DNA from: an uncultured Roseicyclus sp.
GTDB lineage: Bacteria; Pseudomonadota; Alphaproteobacteria; Rhodobacterales; Rhodobacteraceae
Assembly (NCBI GenBank): GCA_937139335.1
Contig: CAKZPN010000061.1
Location: 98,515-162,514, forward strand
Length of the DNA stretch: 64,000 bases
Reading direction: 5' to 3'
The position numbers and the translations under genes were made by a program. This document shows, one piece after another, positions 9,604-18,241 of this stretch. The first letter of the stretch is position 1, and each line of letters opens with the position of its first letter. The notes beneath the pieces were generated by a model. It was not told the origin of the DNA. It saw only the letters and a list, made by a program, of their open reading frames with translations, and searched no databases.

Positions 9604-11711
9604 CGCCGGGCGGGTTTCTCGACACGATCCTCGGCCGTCTTGGGCCGGAGGCGCTGCCGTTCTGGGAGATCGTGGTCGCCCCGGACGATCCACGAGCGGT
9701 CATGAACGGGGCCATCGCGACGGCCGCCGCGGCTTTCGTCGTGCTGGGCGCGCTGGTGCTGGCCTGGATCATCACGCGGCGCGGCTGGTGGCGGGTGCTC
9801 TGGTCGGAGTGGCTGACCAGCGTCGATCACAAGAAGATCGGCATCATGTACGTGGTGTTGGCGCTGGTCATGCTCGCGCGCGGGATCGTGGAGGCGACGC
9901 TGATGCGGGCCCATCAGGCGGCGGGCCTGACCGGCGGCTTCCTCAGCCCCGAGCATTTCGGCGAGTTCTTCACCACCCACGGCACGATCATGATCTTCTT
10001 CGTGGCGATGCCGTTTCTCACCGGCCTCATCAATTTCGCCATGCCGCTGCAGATCGGGGCGCGGGACATGTCCTTTCCGGTCCTGAACGCGGTGTCGCTG
10101 GGCCTGACGGCGGCGGGGGCGGCGCTGGTGATGGTCTCGCTCGTTGTGATGCCGTTCTCGACCGGCGGCTGGACGGGCTACCCCCCCTACACCGGCCGCG
10201 CCTTCAGCCCCGGCGCCGGCCCCGACTACTGGATCTGGGCGGTCACGCTGTCCTCGCTCGGCTCGATGCTCAGCGGCATAAACTTCACCGTGACGATCTA
10301 CAAGGAGCGGGCCGAGGGCATGGGGTTCTTCCGCATGCCGCTGTTTTGCTGGACGGCGCTTTGCACCGCGATCCTGATGATCTTCGCGATGCCGCCGCTG
10401 ACCGTCGCCACCGGCCTGCTCGCGCTGGACCGCTATGCCGGGTTCCATTTCTTCACCAACGACCTCGGCGGCAACATGATGAATTACGCCAACCTGTTCT
10501 GGCTGTTCGGCCACCCCGAGGTCTACATCCTGATCCTGCCCGCCTTCGGGATCTATTCCGAGGTCTTCACGACCTTCTCGGGCAAGACGCTCTACGGCTA
10601 CCGGACGCTGGTGCTGGCAACCATGTGCATCGCGGTGTTGAGCTTCACGGTCTGGGTCCACCATTTCTTCACCATGGGCCAGTCGGCCGCGCTCAACGCC
10701 GTCTTCGGCATCTCCACAATGCTGATCGGAATTCCGACGGGGGTGAAGATCTTCGACTGGATGCTGACCATGTATCGCGGGCAGGTGCGGCTGACGGTGC
10801 CGATGATCTATGCGCTGGGCTTTGTCATGTTGTTCGTGATCGGCGGCACCTCGGGCATCGTGCTGGCCAACCCCAGCGTCGACTACCAGGTTCACAACAC
10901 CCTGTTTCTGGTCGCCCATTTCCACAACATGCTGATCCCCGGCACGCTTTTCGGGATGCTCGCGGGCTACACGATGTGGTTTCCCAAGGCCTTCGGCTTT
11001 CGGCTGGACGAGACCTGGGGGCGGCGCGCGGCGCTTGGCTGGATCGCAGGGTTCATACTGGCCTTCTTCCCGCTCTACGGTCTCGGGCTGCTGGGCATGC
11101 CGCGCCGCGCCCATTCCTTTGTCGAACCCGCCTATCTGCCCTTCGTGCTGGTGGCTCTCGCGGGGGCACTGCTGGTGCTCGGCGCCTTCATCTGCCTGTG
11201 CATCCAGCTTTGCGTCAGCATCCGCGACCGGCGCAAGACGGATGTCTGGGCCGGCGACCCCTGGGACGGGCGCACGCTGGAATGGGCCGTTTCCGCGCCG
11301 CCGCCCGCCTACAACTTCGCGGTCATTCCCGAGATCCTGAGCCGCGACGCATTTGCCTACGAGAAACTGAACGGGACCGCCTTCCAGATCCCGGCCGAGT
11401 GGGAGGATGTCGAGATGCCGCGCAATTCGGTGCTTGGCCCGGTGCTGGGACTTGCCGGGTTTCTAGGCGCCTTCGGGCTGGTCTGGTACATGTGGTGGCT
11501 GGTGGCGCTGTCGGCGCTCGCGGCGCTGGGCGCGATCATCGGGCGAAGCTTCGTGCGCGATACCACCGTGACGATTTCGTCCAGCCAGGTCCGCGCCGAT
11601 CACATCGCCTGGGTCGAGGCGGTGCGCGCCTTGCCCCGGACGACGCGCGCCGATGAGACGGGCCGACAGAACACCGGCCGTGCCGTGCCGCTTGCGGGGG
11701 AACACCGATGA
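9600..11711 (+). CDS. cyoB: Cytochrome bo-type quinol oxidase subunit I
   Basis: 703 residues, the catalytic haem-copper subunit with 14-15 predicted membrane segments. The low-spin haem ligand is His127 in TTHGTIMIF. The CuB and high-spin ligands sit in FGHPEVYI (about 305), VWVHHFFTMG (about 355) and LVAHFHNML (about 440). It reduces oxygen to water with electrons from quinol and pumps protons. The start overlaps the cyoA stop (ATGA at 9600-9603) and the stop overlaps the cyoC ATG. The N-terminus (PFWEIVVAPDDPRAVM) is somewhat longer than in E. coli CyoB. Confidence 0.95.
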   Translation: MTPGGFLDTILGRLGPEALPFWEIVVAPDDPRAVMNGAIATAAAAFVVLGALVLAWIITRRGWWRVLWSEWLTSVDHKKIGIMYVVLALVMLARGIVEATLMRAHQAAGLTGGFLSPEHFGEFFTTHGTIMIFFVAMPFLTGLINFAMPLQIGARDMSFPVLNAVSLGLTAAGAALVMVSLVVMPFSTGGWTGYPPYTGRAFSPGAGPDYWIWAVTLSSLGSMLSGINFTVTIYKERAEGMGFFRMPLFCWTALCTAILMIFAMPPLTVATGLLALDRYAGFHFFTNDLGGNMMNYANLFWLFGHPEVYILILPAFGIYSEVFTTFSGKTLYGYRTLVLATMCIAVLSFTVWVHHFFTMGQSAALNAVFGISTMLIGIPTGVKIFDWMLTMYRGQVRLTVPMIYALGFVMLFVIGGTSGIVLANPSVDYQVHNTLFLVAHFHNMLIPGTLFGMLAGYTMWFPKAFGFRLDETWGRRAALGWIAGFILAFFPLYGLGLLGMPRRAHSFVEPAYLPFVLVALAGALLVLGAFICLCIQLCVSIRDRRKTDVWAGDPWDGRTLEWAVSAPPPAYNFAVIPEILSRDAFAYEKLNGTAFQIPAEWEDVEMPRNSVLGPVLGLAGFLGAFGLVWYMWWLVALSALAALGAIIGRSFVRDTTVTISSSQVRADHIAWVEAVRALPRTTRADETGRQNTGRAVPLAGEHR

Positions 11712-12319
11712 CCCGTCACCCCGGCCTCAACCTCGACGCAAGCCATGCCCCCGCCCATGACCATGCCGTGGTGCTGGTCTTCGGGTTCTGGGTCTTCATG
11801 ATGAGCGACGCCATCATCTTCGGCCTGCTCTTTGCAACCTATGTCTCGATGCGCGACGGGCTGGCCGGCGGGCCTGGGCCGCAGGACCTGTTCGAGCTGC
11901 GGATCGTCTTTGCCGAGACCCTCGTCCTGCTGCTTTCGAGCCTGACGATGGGCATGGCGTCGCTGTCGATGAAACACGAGCGTCACGACGCCCGGCTGAT
12001 CGGCTGGCTCGGGGTGACGCTGGTGCTCGGGCTGGTTTTTCTCGGCCTCGCGGGGCACGAGCTTGCCGCGATGATCGACAAGGGCGGGGTGCCCACGCGG
12101 TCGGGCTGGCTGTCGTCCTTCTGGGCGCTGGTGCCGCTGCACGGTCTGCACGTGTCCGCCGCCGCGCTCTGGCTCATCGTCATCGCGGCCCAGATCCTGA
12201 TCTTCGGGCAGGACGCGGCGGTGAAGACGGCGCTGCTGCGGCTGGGGGTGCTGTGGCATTTCCTCGACATCATCTGGGTCGCGATCTTCACCGTCGTCTA
12301 TCTGGGAGGGCTCGCATGA
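11708..12319 (+). CDS. cyoC: Cytochrome bo-type quinol oxidase subunit III
   Basis: 203 residues with five predicted transmembrane segments, the usual number for CyoC. The first starts at VVLVFGFWVFMMSDAIIFGL. FAETLVLLLSSLTMGMAS and the LHVSAAALW-containing helix match subunit III. It lacks the two N-terminal helices of cytochrome c oxidase subunit III, consistent with a quinol oxidase. Coupled by ATGA overlaps to cyoB and cyoD. Confidence 0.93.
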   Translation: MTRHPGLNLDASHAPAHDHAVVLVFGFWVFMMSDAIIFGLLFATYVSMRDGLAGGPGPQDLFELRIVFAETLVLLLSSLTMGMASLSMKHERHDARLIGWLGVTLVLGLVFLGLAGHELAAMIDKGGVPTRSGWLSSFWALVPLHGLHVSAAALWLIVIAAQILIFGQDAAVKTALLRLGVLWHFLDIIWVAIFTVVYLGGLA

Positions 12320-12657
12320 CCCGAGACAGCCGCGAAGACGAGGCCGGAACCACGCCCGAGGACGCAGCGCGCGAAAAGCGGTCGTACCTCATGGGCTTCG
12401 CGGTGTCGCTGGCGCTGACCCTGGTCGCCTTTGCCGCCGTCATCTGGGACCTCGGCGGGCAGGGGGCGGTGTTCGTCATTCTGGGCGTGACGGCGCTGTT
12501 GCAGATCGCGGCGCAGTTCCGCTGGTTCCTGCACATCGGTTTGCGCGGGCAGGCGCGGGAGGATCTGCAGCTCATCCTCTTCACCGCGCTGATCCTGAGC
12601 CTGATGGCCGGCGGGACGATCTTCATCCTCGCCAACCTTGCTGGGCGCATGCACTGA
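12316..12657 (+). CDS. cyoD: Cytochrome bo-type quinol oxidase subunit IV
   Basis: 113 residues with a charged cytoplasmic N-terminus (about 22 residues) and three transmembrane helices, at about 24-46, 50-72 and 85-107. The motif AQFRWFLHI is typical of CyoD, an assembly/CuB-stabilising subunit. The ATG overlaps the cyoC stop. No cyoE (haem O synthase) follows, so that function must be encoded elsewhere. Confidence 0.93.
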   Translation: MTRDSREDEAGTTPEDAAREKRSYLMGFAVSLALTLVAFAAVIWDLGGQGAVFVILGVTALLQIAAQFRWFLHIGLRGQAREDLQLILFTALILSLMAGGTIFILANLAGRMH

Positions 12658-12746
12658 CCCCCAAGGGCGCTCACGTCTCGTCGAGAGGCGGGAACAAGAC
12701 CCCGTGCGGCCGGTTGGTCCCCCAAGCCCTCAAGGAGACGCCACAG

Positions 12747-13382
12747 ATGCCTGACGATACGCCGCTGAAAGCCTTCGCGCTCAACTGTTCCCTGCGCCCG
12801 TCCAGCTCCGACCGGCCGAGTTCCACGGACAAGATGATCGCCGACCTTCTTGCCGCGATGGCACCGCATGGCGTCACCGGCACGACCGAGCGGGTGGCGG
12901 ATTTCGACGTGAAGCCGGGCGTGCTGTCCGACATGGGCGAGGGCGACGCTTGGCCGGCGCTGCGCAAACGGGTGCTGGAGGCCGACATCTTCATCCTCGG
13001 TACGCCGATCTGGCTCGGGCATCCGTCCAGCCTCGCGCGCCGGGTGCTGGAACGGATGGACGCCTTCCTGTCCGAGATGGACGACCAGAGCCGGATGCCG
13101 CCCACGGGCAAGGTCGCGCTGGTGGCCGTCGTCGGCAACGAGGACGGCGCTCATGCCAGCCACGCGACCTGCTTTCAGGCGCTGAACGACGTGGGGTTCA
13201 CCATCCCGGCCAACAGCGGCGTCTACTGGGTCGGCGAGGCGATGCAGGGGAAGGATTACGTCGATGTTGAGACGATCCCCGAACCTCTGGAGCTGATGCT
13301 GTCCACGGCGGCGTCGAACGCCGCCCATCTCGCGCGGCTGCTCAAGGCGCAGAGCTATCCGGGCCTGCCCGACGGCGACTGA
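12747..13382 (+). CDS. NAD(P)H-dependent FMN reductase / flavodoxin-fold protein
   Basis: 211 residues. The N-terminal strand LKAFALNCSLRPSSS is an FMN-phosphate loop of the NADPH-dependent FMN reductase family. GTPIWLGHPSSLARRVLERMD near 87-107 matches the flavin-binding loop, and ALVAVVGNEDGAHA near 125 the next one. The ATG at 12747 is preceded by AAGGAG at 12732-12737 and is preferred over an upstream in-frame GTG at 12714. The electron acceptor is unknown. It is the last rightward gene before a convergent leftward one. Confidence 0.8.
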   Translation: MPDDTPLKAFALNCSLRPSSSDRPSSTDKMIADLLAAMAPHGVTGTTERVADFDVKPGVLSDMGEGDAWPALRKRVLEADIFILGTPIWLGHPSSLARRVLERMDAFLSEMDDQSRMPPTGKVALVAVVGNEDGAHASHATCFQALNDVGFTIPANSGVYWVGEAMQGKDYVDVETIPEPLELMLSTAASNAAHLARLLKAQSYPGLPDGD

Positions 13383-13405
13383 CCCGGCGCCGCAAGGGTG
13401 CCCTG

Positions 13406-14059
13406 TCAGGCGCGGCGGCGCACGGTGCCGTCCGACAGCACGACCGTATCCATCGGCACATCCCACGGCATCGGGAAGATCGTCTCGATCGCGCAATCGG
13501 CGAAGCCGACGCCGATCACCCGTGGACGAGGCGCGAAGGCGGCCAGCGTCCGATCATAATAGCCGCCGCCGTTGCCCAGCCGGAAGAGCTGCGCATCCAC
13601 CCCGACCAGCGGCGAAACGACGGTATCGGGGGTCGCGGGCGCGCTTTCCGCCGGGACGAGGATGTTCCAGATGCCGCGCTTCATCGCGCAACCGGGCGCC
13701 CAGCCGTGAAACTCGAGCGGGGCGTCCTTTTCCACCACGACCGGCAGAAGAACCCGCACCCCGGCCTCGTGCGCCTTGGTCATCCAGGCGCGCAGATCCG
13801 GCTCGCCCCGGATTGGCCAGTAGACGGCGAGGCTGGTGCCGGGGCTGAACGGCACCACCTCCGACAGCGCGCGGATCAGGGCATCCGTCGCCGCCTGCCG
13901 GTCCCCGGCCGACAGCGCGCGCGCCGCAACCAGCCGGGCGCGTTCGGCCCGGCGAAACCTTTGCACATCGCGCCAGGTGTCGGCGTCGACCGGGTGGCCG
14001 GCGACGATGTCGTGGGCGAAGCATGGTCCGGACCCGCCGGACCTGTCGTCATCTGTCAT
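13406..14059 (-). CDS. 5-formyltetrahydrofolate cyclo-ligase (MTHFS, YgfA-like)
   Basis: 217 residues. It converts 5-formyl-THF to 5,10-methenyl-THF using ATP. The family hallmark RLGNGGGYYDRTLA lies near 164-177, and PWDVPMDTVVL near the C-terminus is also conserved. The RRAERARLVAARA helix carries the basic residues usual at the N-terminus. About 30 extra residues precede the usual family start, so a downstream start is possible; the ATG at 14059 gives the full frame. The gene is leftward and 69 bp upstream of the HlyD gene's stop. Confidence 0.9.
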   Translation of the reverse strand: MTDDDRSGGSGPCFAHDIVAGHPVDADTWRDVQRFRRAERARLVAARALSAGDRQAATDALIRALSEVVPFSPGTSLAVYWPIRGEPDLRAWMTKAHEAGVRVLLPVVVEKDAPLEFHGWAPGCAMKRGIWNILVPAESAPATPDTVVSPLVGVDAQLFRLGNGGGYYDRTLAAFAPRPRVIGVGFADCAIETIFPMPWDVPMDTVVLSDGTVRRRA

Positions 14060-14128
14060 CGCGCCTGCTCCCTCGCGTCTCCCGCGCCCATGTAACCACG
14101 GACCGACCCGGCGGGCGACCCTCGGTTC

Positions 14129-15415
14129 CTAGTCGCTCTCGCGCAGGCTGCGGGTCAGGGCGTCGAGCACCGGGTCGGCGAGGTAGCGCAGCACGCTGCG
14201 TTCGCCGCGGAGCAAGAAGACCTCGACCGGCATCCCGTAGGACACGCTGCTGGCGATCTCGTCCGGCAGGGTGGCGGCGTCGACCTCGATCCGGGCGATG
14301 TAATGCGGCTCCTCGCCTTCGCGCGTGGCGGGCACGGCGCTGTCGGAGACCGTCAGCACGTTGCCGAAGGCCGGCGTCATGCGGCGCACGTTGTAGCTGG
14401 AAAAGCGCAGCTCGACGCGCTGGTCGATGTGGACGGACTCGATGTCGAGCGGCGAGATCCGGGCGGTGACGACGAAATCGAGCGTCCGCGGCGTGATCTC
14501 CATCAGCACCTGGCCCGGCTGGATCACGTCGCCCGCCGCCACCGCGACCTCCTGCACGCGGCCGCTGACTGGCGCACGCATGTCGGCGCGCGACAGCGCA
14601 TCCTCGATCACGACCAGCTCGTTTCGGTGGGTGTTCAGCGTCTCCTGCACCTCGCTCAGCTCGGCGGCGGCACGCTCGCTGTATTCCCGGCGCAGCCGCG
14701 CGGCCTCGGCGACGATGGACAGCGCGTCGCTTTGCGCGGCGGCGATATCCGAGGCGATCTGCCCGAGCGAGGCGCGGATCTGGATCGCGAGGTCGCGTTG
14801 CACGACCACCCGGTTCGCCTCGACCACGCCGCGCTCGCTGCCGTCCTCCATCCGCGACAGCATCTCGCTCTGGAGGATCAGGCGTTCGCGCAGCGCGTCC
14901 GCCTGATCGCGCAGTCCGGCGATTTCGTCGTCGACTTGGATCGAGCGTTGATCGAAGATTTCGAGCGACGACAGCAGGACGCTGTGGCGGTCCTCGAATT
15001 GGCGCAACTCGCGGTCCGCGATGTCGTCGGGCACCCCGTCCGGAAACTCCACAGTCTCCGCGCCGGTCCGTTCGGCGGACAGCCGCGCCACGCGCGCCTC
15101 GCCCACCGCCACCCGCTCGCGCAGCACGCTGCGGTCGGAGAAAAGTTGCAGCGTGTTGAGCCGCACCAGCACGTTGCCGGCCTCGACCACGTCGCCCTCG
15201 GTGACCAGTACCGCGTCGACGATACCGCCCTCGAGGTGCTGGAGACGCTGGCCGCGTTCAACCGTCGTCACGAGACCGGGCGCGATCACGGCGGCGTCGA
15301 TGCGCGCGATCGCCGCCCAGCCGCCGAGGCCGGCGAAGGTAACGGCGACGATCACCATGCCGATCACCGCGAAGGTGGAGGGTCGGCTGAACAGGTCGCT
15401 CCGGTCCCCGGTCAT
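14129..15415 (-). CDS. Type I secretion membrane fusion protein (HlyD/PrtE family)
   Basis: 428 residues with one N-terminal transmembrane segment (about 16-38). A lipoyl/barrel half follows (GLVTTVERGQRLQHLEGG, 49-66), then a long coiled-coil hairpin (about 100-270) and the second half (DMRAPVSGRVQEVAVAAGDV). This is the periplasmic adaptor linking an inner-membrane ABC exporter to a TolC-like outer-membrane channel. Its ATG overlaps the ABC gene stop (ATGA, 15412-15415). No TolC gene is in the window. Confidence 0.92.
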   Translation of the reverse strand: MTGDRSDLFSRPSTFAVIGMVIVAVTFAGLGGWAAIARIDAAVIAPGLVTTVERGQRLQHLEGGIVDAVLVTEGDVVEAGNVLVRLNTLQLFSDRSVLRERVAVGEARVARLSAERTGAETVEFPDGVPDDIADRELRQFEDRHSVLLSSLEIFDQRSIQVDDEIAGLRDQADALRERLILQSEMLSRMEDGSERGVVEANRVVVQRDLAIQIRASLGQIASDIAAAQSDALSIVAEAARLRREYSERAAAELSEVQETLNTHRNELVVIEDALSRADMRAPVSGRVQEVAVAAGDVIQPGQVLMEITPRTLDFVVTARISPLDIESVHIDQRVELRFSSYNVRRMTPAFGNVLTVSDSAVPATREGEEPHYIARIEVDAATLPDEIASSVSYGMPVEVFLLRGERSVLRYLADPVLDALTRSLRESD

Positions 15416-17181
15416 GACAGCTTTCCCGTGGCAGCTGCGCGCGGCAGTTTCTCGGCCGCCTGCGGCTTCACCGCGTCGACGGTGTCGATGAGCTTCTGCA
15501 CGGCGCCGTTCTCCAGCACCATGACCTTGGTCGATGTCGCGACGAGGTTGTTGCGATGCGTGGCCAGCACCACCGACGATTGCATCTGGCGGAGCGCGAG
15601 GATGCAGCGGATCAACGCCTCTTCGCCGCTGCTGTCGAGGTTGGAGTTCGGCTCGTCGAGGATCAGCAGCCGCGGCACCCCGAACACCGCGCGGGCCAGC
15701 GCGACGCGCTGTCGCTGCCCGCCCGACAGACGGTCGCCGCCGGGGCCGACCTCGGTCTCGAATCCGTTCGGCAGGCTCTTGATCATGTCGAAGGCGCCGG
15801 AGAGATAGGCGGCCGAGATCACGTCCTTGTCGGTCGCCGCGGGATGGAACCGGGCGATGTTCTGCGCCACCGTGCCGGGAAACAGCGTGCTGACCTGCGG
15901 CATGTAGCCCAGCAACGCGCCCAGCTGGTCGGGCGGCCAGTGCGATAGCTCGGTCCCGTCCAGCCGGATCGCGCCGGCCGCCGGCGGCACCGTCCCCGCG
16001 AGGTGGCGCAGCAGCGTCGTCTTGCCCGAGCCGCTGGCGCCCAGCACTGCCAGGCAGTCGCCCGGCGCCAGCGTGGCCGAGACGTTGCGCAGCGCAAGCG
16101 CCGCCGAGCCGGGCACCCGCGCGCTCAGCTGGCTCACCTCCAGCCGCCCCTTTGGCTTCGGCAGCGCGGTGCGGGCGCTTTGCTCGGGCAGGCGCAGGAA
16201 CAGCGCGCCGAGGCGCTGATAGGATTGGCGCGCGCGGGTGAACACGCTCCACTGACCCACCGCCTGTTCCACCGGCGCCAGCGCCCGGCCCATCATGATC
16301 GAGGCCACGATCATGATGCCGGGCGTGATCTGCTGGTCGAGCACCAGCAGGGCACCGACGCCCAGCATCGCGATCTGAAGTGCCATCCTGAGGAACCGCG
16401 ACAGCGCAAGCACGGTGCCGGAGCGATCATTGGCCAGCGATTGCCCGCGCAGCAGCGCGCGGCGCGCCTCGGACCAGCGCGTGCGCATCGCGCGTTCCAT
16501 GCCCAGCGACTGCAGCAACTCGGCATGGACCAACGCGGACACGGCCAGATCGCTGGCCTGCCGGGCCGAGCCGTGTGCCTCGGCGATCGGTTTGCGCGTC
16601 ACCATTTCGTTCAGGATCGCGAGGATGAAGATCGCCAGCGTGCCGACCAGCGCCACGACGCCAAGCCAGGGATGGAACAGGAAGCACGCGAGCAGGAAAA
16701 TCGGGATCCAGGGCGCGTCGAGCAGGGCCAGCAGCCCCGGCCCGGACAGGAAATCGCGGACCCGTTCAAGGTCGCGCATCAGCGGTTCGGGGTTGCTCTC
16801 GGGCTCGGCCAGCCGCAGCCGCATGACGCGGTTGAACAGGGGTTCCGCCAGGGTGGCGTCGAACTCCAGCCCGGCGCGGACGAGGATGCGAAAGCGCACG
16901 ACCTCGAGCGCGGCATAGGCCATCAGCAGGAAAACCGCGATGAGGGTGAGGGCGAAGAGGGTTTCGAGGCTGCGGCTGGTCAGAACGCGCTCGTAGACCT
17001 GCAGCATGTAGAGCGGCCCGACGAAGGTCAGCAGGTTCAGGAAGAAGCTGAAGCCCAGCACCCATGTCAGCCAGACCGCGAGGCGCTTGCGCGCGCTTTG
17101 GAAATCCGCATGCGGCGGGCGCATCGGCAGGGGGGCAGCGGGGAGCGGGGCGGTCACTTGAACATGCGGTCCTTGTTCCAT
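15412..17181 (-). CDS. Type I secretion ABC permease/ATPase (PrtD family)
   Basis: About 589 residues. Five to six transmembrane helices occupy about 40-320 (QVYERVLTSRSLETL is typical of PrtD/AprD). The nucleotide-binding domain has Walker A LGASGSGKTT near 385, signature LSGGQRQR near 487, Walker B LLILDEPNSNLD near 509 and the switch His in LATHRNN. No C39 peptidase domain precedes the membrane part, so the substrate is expected to have an uncleaved C-terminal signal. An in-frame GTG at 17193 could extend the start by four codons; the ATG at 17181 is preferred. The upstream gene encodes the likely cargo. Confidence 0.93.
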   Translation of the reverse strand: MEQGPHVQVTAPLPAAPLPMRPPHADFQSARKRLAVWLTWVLGFSFFLNLLTFVGPLYMLQVYERVLTSRSLETLFALTLIAVFLLMAYAALEVVRFRILVRAGLEFDATLAEPLFNRVMRLRLAEPESNPEPLMRDLERVRDFLSGPGLLALLDAPWIPIFLLACFLFHPWLGVVALVGTLAIFILAILNEMVTRKPIAEAHGSARQASDLAVSALVHAELLQSLGMERAMRTRWSEARRALLRGQSLANDRSGTVLALSRFLRMALQIAMLGVGALLVLDQQITPGIMIVASIMMGRALAPVEQAVGQWSVFTRARQSYQRLGALFLRLPEQSARTALPKPKGRLEVSQLSARVPGSAALALRNVSATLAPGDCLAVLGASGSGKTTLLRHLAGTVPPAAGAIRLDGTELSHWPPDQLGALLGYMPQVSTLFPGTVAQNIARFHPAATDKDVISAAYLSGAFDMIKSLPNGFETEVGPGGDRLSGGQRQRVALARAVFGVPRLLILDEPNSNLDSSGEEALIRCILALRQMQSSVVLATHRNNLVATSTKVMVLENGAVQKLIDTVDAVKPQAAEKLPRAAATGKLS

Positions 17182-17192
17182 CAGACCAAGCA

Positions 17193-17220
17193 CGACAGGC
17201 GGCCATCAGGCCGCCTGTCG
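17193..17220. terminator. 12-bp perfect hairpin between repeat-protein gene and exporter genes
   Basis: CGACAGGCGGCC at 17193-17204, ATCA loop, GGCCGCCTGTCG at 17209-17220. It lies 23 bp past the repeat-protein stop and ends about 12 bp before the ABC start. There is no T-run on the minus strand, so it is more likely a leaky terminator or mRNA-processing/stability stem than a full terminator. It would let the putative cargo be made in excess of the exporter (inference). Confidence 0.65.
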
Positions 17221-17242
17221 CAATTCAGGGCTGTGCGGTGGC

Positions 17243-18229
17243 TCAGGCGAGCGACAGCAGACCGTCCGAACCAAGCAGATCGCCGACCAGCGGCAGGCCG
17301 CCGTCGCCGAGCAGTCCGTCGGTGAGGCCGCCGAGATCGCCGACCAGCGGCAGGCCGCCATCGCCGAGCAGTCCGTCGGTCAGGCCGCCGAGATTGCCGA
17401 CCAGCGGCAGGCCGCCGTCGCCGAGCAGACCGTCGGTGAGGCCGCCGAGGTCGCCGACCAGCGGCAGGCCGCCATCGCCGAGCAGTCCGTCGGTCAGGCC
17501 GCCGAGATCGCCAACCAGCGGCAGGCCGCCATCGCCGAGGAGGCCATCGGTCAGACCACCGAGATCGCCAAGCTCGCCAAGGAGCGGCAGACCGCCGTCG
17601 CCGAGCAGGCCGTCGAGATCGCCGAGCAACGGCAGGCCGCCGTCACCGAGAAGGCCATCCTCACCGAGAAGGCTGCCGAGGATGCCGTCTTCTCCGAGAA
17701 CCAGTTCGAGCACGTTCGGCACGACGCCGTCCTCACCAAGGACAACGTCGAGGACACGGCCGACGAGACCGCCGACACCGTCTTCCAGGTCGATCAGGTC
17801 GCCGAGGAGCGGAAGGTCGTCGCCGCCGCCCAGCAGGCCGTCGGTCAGGCCACCGAGATCGCCAAGATCGCCGACGAGGGGCAGGCCGCCGTCGCCCAGC
17901 AATCCGCCGGTGAGGTCGCCGACCAGCGGCAGGTCGCCCAGCAGGTCGCCCCCCAGCAGGTCGCCGACGAGGGGCAGATCGCCGCCGGTCAGGTCGCCCA
18001 GCAGGGGCAGGCCATCGCCGAGCAGGCCGGTCACGAGACCGCCGATATCGGGCAGGCCGTCACCCAACCCGAGCGGGTCCCCCTGCGAGGGAGTCGGGTT
18101 CGTGTCAGATGTATCAAGCGCCATTTGTCTCTCCATAGCTGCGGCAAGTTGATGAGAAGCCAGCAGCAATCCGCCGGGCAGCAAAAGGCGCGCTGCGTCG
18201 CGACGCTCGGCTAGGTCTGGAATGTTCAT
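17243..18229 (-). CDS. Gly/Leu/Asp repeat protein, probable type I secretion substrate
   Basis: Not recognised as a known family. From the ATG at 18229 it has 328 residues. A second ATG at 18124 with GGAGAG just upstream gives 293 residues (MALDTSDTNPTP) and may be the real start. Nearly the whole protein is built of Gly, Leu, Asp, Val and Pro, with no Lys and hardly any Arg in the repeat part. The C-terminal third has five tandem copies of the 19-residue unit GGLTDGLLGDGGLPLVGDL; more diverged copies fill the middle. The end is GSDGLLSLA, an acidic-hydrophobic tail like many C-terminal type I signals. No GGxGxD RTX nonapeptides. The T1SS genes follow on the same strand after a hairpin, which supports export. 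Function unknown. Confidence 0.7.
   Translation of the reverse strand: MNIPDLAERRDAARLLLPGGLLLASHQLAAAMERQMALDTSDTNPTPSQGDPLGLGDGLPDIGGLVTGLLGDGLPLLGDLTGGDLPLVGDLLGGDLLGDLPLVGDLTGGLLGDGGLPLVGDLGDLGGLTDGLLGGGDDLPLLGDLIDLEDGVGGLVGRVLDVVLGEDGVVPNVLELVLGEDGILGSLLGEDGLLGDGGLPLLGDLDGLLGDGGLPLLGELGDLGGLTDGLLGDGGLPLVGDLGGLTDGLLGDGGLPLVGDLGGLTDGLLGDGGLPLVGNLGGLTDGLLGDGGLPLVGDLGGLTDGLLGDGGLPLVGDLLGSDGLLSLA
17278..17562. repeat. Five tandem 57-bp repeats coding for 19-residue units
   Basis: Units begin at 17278, 17335, 17392, 17449 and 17506, each starting GATCGCCGACC or a near variant. They differ by single bases (for example GTCGCC/ATCGCC, GATC/GATT), mostly at silent positions apart from one Asp to Asn change. 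The sequence is inside the repeat-protein gene and is a likely site of copy-number variation. Confidence 0.9.
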
Positions 18230-18241
18230 TGCCTGTCTCAC

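Noticed and set aside
17278..17562. CRISPR-like regular repeats
   Set aside because: Repeats are directly tandem with no unique spacers and stay in a protein frame.
17064..18152. Plus-strand Pro/Ser/Arg-rich 362-residue frame
   Set aside because: It is the antisense reading of the repeat-protein gene; the minus-strand protein has a ribosome-binding site, operon context and regular units.
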